53,628 nucleotides of DNA, from assembly GCA_012798455.1 (NCBI GenBank), contig JAAZNC010000055.1, forward strand, positions 1 through 53,628, given 5' to 3'. This document shows, in pieces, positions 51,793-53,628 of this stretch. The position numbers and the translations under genes are program-made. The stretch comes from Chloroflexota bacterium. Lineage in GTDB: Bacteria > Chloroflexota > Anaerolineae > Anaerolineales > Anaerolineaceae. The notes under the pieces were generated by a model. It was not told the origin of the DNA. It saw only the letters and a list, made by a program, of their open reading frames with translations, and did not search any database. Position 1 is the stretch's first letter. Each line of letters begins with the position of its first letter.

Positions 51793-52744
51793 TCGCGTGA
51801 TTCCTGATGAACCCATGCATATTGCCATACTGGGCTGCGGGGGGATCGCCCAAAAAGCTTATTTCCCATCGTTAACCTCTTGGGAAAACATTCATATCGA
51901 TTGCTTGTACAGCCACACGATCAAGCATGCACAAAGCGCAGCCAGGCGCTGGCAAATCAAGCATCATACCAACGACCTGAAAGACATCTTAGGAAGCAAT
52001 ATAAAAGCTGCTTTTGTTCTGACCAATAAAGAATCCCATTTCGAAATAATTAAAGACCTTCTAGTAAATGGGATTGATGTTTACAGCGAAAAACCATTGG
52101 TGGTAAACAGTGCGCAAGCTCTTGCACTGGCACAACTTGCAGAACACCATCAACGCATTTTGATGGTCGGTTTCAACCGGCGTTATGCTCTACTGTACCA
52201 AAAAGCGCGGGAACTGATGGGGCAGGAAAAGATACAACTTGCCATCATCCAAAAACACCGCCCCTCACCCCATTACACCTCATTGCACGACGCTTTATTG
52301 GAAGATAGCATTCACCAGATCGACCTGATGCGTTTCTACTGCGGGGAGGTAAAGGTCATACATACTGATGTAGAATACAAGCATGGTTTTCTACATAGTG
52401 CCATGTGTACTGCGGTGCTACCCTCCGGTGGCTTGGCACAACTGATCACCTCACACATGGCTGGTGCATGGCAAGAAAGTGTAACCCTGTACGGCAATAA
52501 TCTGTCCATCCATGTCAATGCTTTCCGTGATATGAAAATATACTATCAGGATCATGAGGAATTGTATGGAGCGGATAGACCAGGAAACTGGATACCAGAT
52601 CTGACAGAACGCGGTTTCAGTGGAGAGATCAAGCGTTTTTTTCAGTGTGTTGAAAAGCGAGAAACGCCCGAAAGCAATGCTGATGAGGCTGCCAAAACAC
52701 AATTATTGTTGGAAGATATTCTTACGAAAACACAGAACGTGTAG
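51785..52744 (+). CDS. Gfo/Idh/MocA family oxidoreductase
   Basis: A 319-residue paralogous family member. It has 'IAILGCGGIAQKAYFPSL' for cofactor binding, 'VYSEKPLVVN' with the conserved EKP Lys, and 'LEDSIHQIDLMRFYCGEV' for substrate binding, where the usual GGGxLxDxGxH is shortened to EDSIHQID. The ATG at 51785 overlaps the previous gene, giving coupled translation. Two such enzymes in tandem often act in one sugar pathway. Its stop abuts the stop of the convergent HAD gene, without space for a terminator. Confidence 0.85.
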   Translation: MNDRVIPDEPMHIAILGCGGIAQKAYFPSLTSWENIHIDCLYSHTIKHAQSAARRWQIKHHTNDLKDILGSNIKAAFVLTNKESHFEIIKDLLVNGIDVYSEKPLVVNSAQALALAQLAEHHQRILMVGFNRRYALLYQKARELMGQEKIQLAIIQKHRPSPHYTSLHDALLEDSIHQIDLMRFYCGEVKVIHTDVEYKHGFLHSAMCTAVLPSGGLAQLITSHMAGAWQESVTLYGNNLSIHVNAFRDMKIYYQDHEELYGADRPGNWIPDLTERGFSGEIKRFFQCVEKRETPESNADEAAKTQLLLEDILTKTQNV

Positions 52745-53401
52745 CTATCCTGCTAGGTAATCTAGTAAAGCATGGTGTGAAGGGAAGATCGCATCCGCAT
52801 TATCACGCATTCTACTTGTGATGGGGCTGAGATTTTGTATTGCAAAAACATGCATACCGGCTGCTTTGGCAGCCAGCACTCCATTTTCCGAATCTTCCAA
52901 AACCAGACAGGCTTCAGGTTTGGTTCGTAATAACTGTGCTGCCCGCAAGAAAACATCAGGAGCTGGTTTGGGATTCTTGATCTCATCTCCCCCCAGCACC
53001 ACTGTAAAGAGATCTGCAATCCCCGCTTTTTCCATACGGAACAAGACCTCTTCCCGGTAAGTGGAGCTGGCTACCGCCATTTTTATGTGGTGGTGTTTGA
53101 AGTAAGCCTGGATGTCCAGTGCACCATCCACCAAGGGCAATCCGTTCTTTTGAATGAATTCTCTAAAATAAAGCTGTACTTTCTGGTAAATATTTTCAAA
53201 AGGATAAGCAGGTCCGAATCTTCCCATTTGTATATGCTTGATATCCGCCAACGTACGACCAAGGCAAAGAAAAAAATCTTCATCCTTGAAATCGAACCCA
53301 TATTCTCCGGCAGCCCTCCCCCACAGTTTGACCAACACGGTTTCAGAATCTACCAGAATACCATCAAAATCAAAAATGCAGGCTTTTATATTCATATCCA
53401 T
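52745..53401 (-). CDS. HAD hydrolase, beta-phosphoglucomutase-like
   Basis: A 218-residue cytosolic HAD subfamily IA protein. Motif I is 'CIFDFDGILVDSE', motif II is 'MAVASSTYREEV', motif III is 'NPKPAPDVFLRAAQLL' and motif IV is 'LVLEDSENGVLAAKAAGM'. The two Asp of motif I are the nucleophile and the acid/base. It would dephosphorylate or isomerise a sugar phosphate. The start is ATG 53401 or 53395; neither has a good ribosome site. It is convergent with the oxidoreductase pair. Confidence 0.85.
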   Translation of the reverse strand: MDMNIKACIFDFDGILVDSETVLVKLWGRAAGEYGFDFKDEDFFLCLGRTLADIKHIQMGRFGPAYPFENIYQKVQLYFREFIQKNGLPLVDGALDIQAYFKHHHIKMAVASSTYREEVLFRMEKAGIADLFTVVLGGDEIKNPKPAPDVFLRAAQLLRTKPEACLVLEDSENGVLAAKAAGMHVFAIQNLSPITSRMRDNADAIFPSHHALLDYLAG

Positions 53402-53628
53402 AAGGTAACGAACCCCGTTTCTCGAAGGCTAAAAAGATCAATGCATTATACTAAATAAAAAATTTGATCCCAAAAAACAAATTAGCCAAAAGAGGCTGTG
53501 GAAAAATGGAGGAAATTTGGAGAAAAGTGGAGAGAATGAAGATTTTTCAACGCAAAACCCTCTATCTGAATGGTATCTGGCAGATCACACCCTGACCGTT
53601 TTTATACTCTTTGCTTCTATTCGAGTCA

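Noticed and set aside
53402-53628. Replication origin or gene start at the right edge
   Set aside because: TGTGGAAAA resembles half of a DnaA box, but there is no cluster of boxes and no open frame; I see nothing definable here.

Overview
The window looks like chromosomal DNA of a member of Chloroflexota, most likely an Anaerolineae-type bacterium. This is an inference from gene content, not from a marker gene. The pointers are two DegV proteins, long GAF-chain signalling proteins ending in HD-GYP, DUF4342 and DUF6485 small proteins, an UMF1-type MFS carrier, a tatA-tatB-tatC operon, an MscL with a zinc-ribbon tail and fairly low G+C. I saw no rRNA, tRNA, CRISPR array or intact transposase.

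Layout. 1-330: repeats resembling the multiple terminal repeats of an IS21-type element. 329-2900: DUF4342 protein, DegV and a lipoprotein alpha/beta hydrolase. 2924-3307: a decayed reading frame. 3658-8943 (minus): a four-gene unit of atypical metallophosphoesterase, CotH-domain/beta-helix protein, DUF4956 membrane protein and VTC-type polyphosphate polymerase domain. 9066-11398: a Cys-less DUF5679-like small protein, and a TetR regulator with a GH13 amylase-family gene. 11593-15104 (minus): a membrane-protein relic, a flippase-like protein, a PlsC acyltransferase and an MFS carrier. 15278-18090 (minus): a PQQ-type sugar dehydrogenase lipoprotein and two nucleoside phosphorylase paralogues. 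18216-30127: two GT39-like membrane glycosyltransferases, DUF6485, a PAS/GAF protein, a GGDEF cyclase, an HD-GYP phosphodiesterase and an NfrB-like glycosyltransferase with HEAT repeats. 30312-32856: two lipoproteins and MscL. 32993-36158: pyruvate dehydrogenase E1alpha, E1beta and E2. 36196-38230 (minus): TspO-like and DUF1475 membrane proteins and a second DegV. 38476-46965: iclR, a variant citrate synthase, a threonine synthase-like enzyme and an aminotransferase on the minus strand, divergent from isocitrate dehydrogenase and aconitase. 46962-48706: an aldo/keto reductase pseudogene and tatABC. 49433-53401: a radical SAM/HhH protein, two Gfo/Idh/MocA oxidoreductases and a HAD phosphatase.

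How the genes may work together. The PDH operon supplies acetyl-CoA to the citrate-to-2-oxoglutarate genes. The isocitrate dehydrogenase has NAD-type cofactor residues. The citrate synthase has Gln where the first catalytic His is expected. The block at 21.7-30.1 kb holds c-di-GMP synthesis (GGDEF with an I-site), c-di-GMP breakdown (HD-GYP) and an NfrB-like QxxRW glycosyltransferase. I infer a c-di-GMP-controlled surface glycan module in which HEAT repeats replace the usual c-di-GMP-binding tail. The VTC/DUF4956/CotH/phosphoesterase unit is a recurrent but poorly understood envelope phosphate system. Two genes (tetR and the radical SAM gene) have promoters placed so that their mRNAs should be leaderless.
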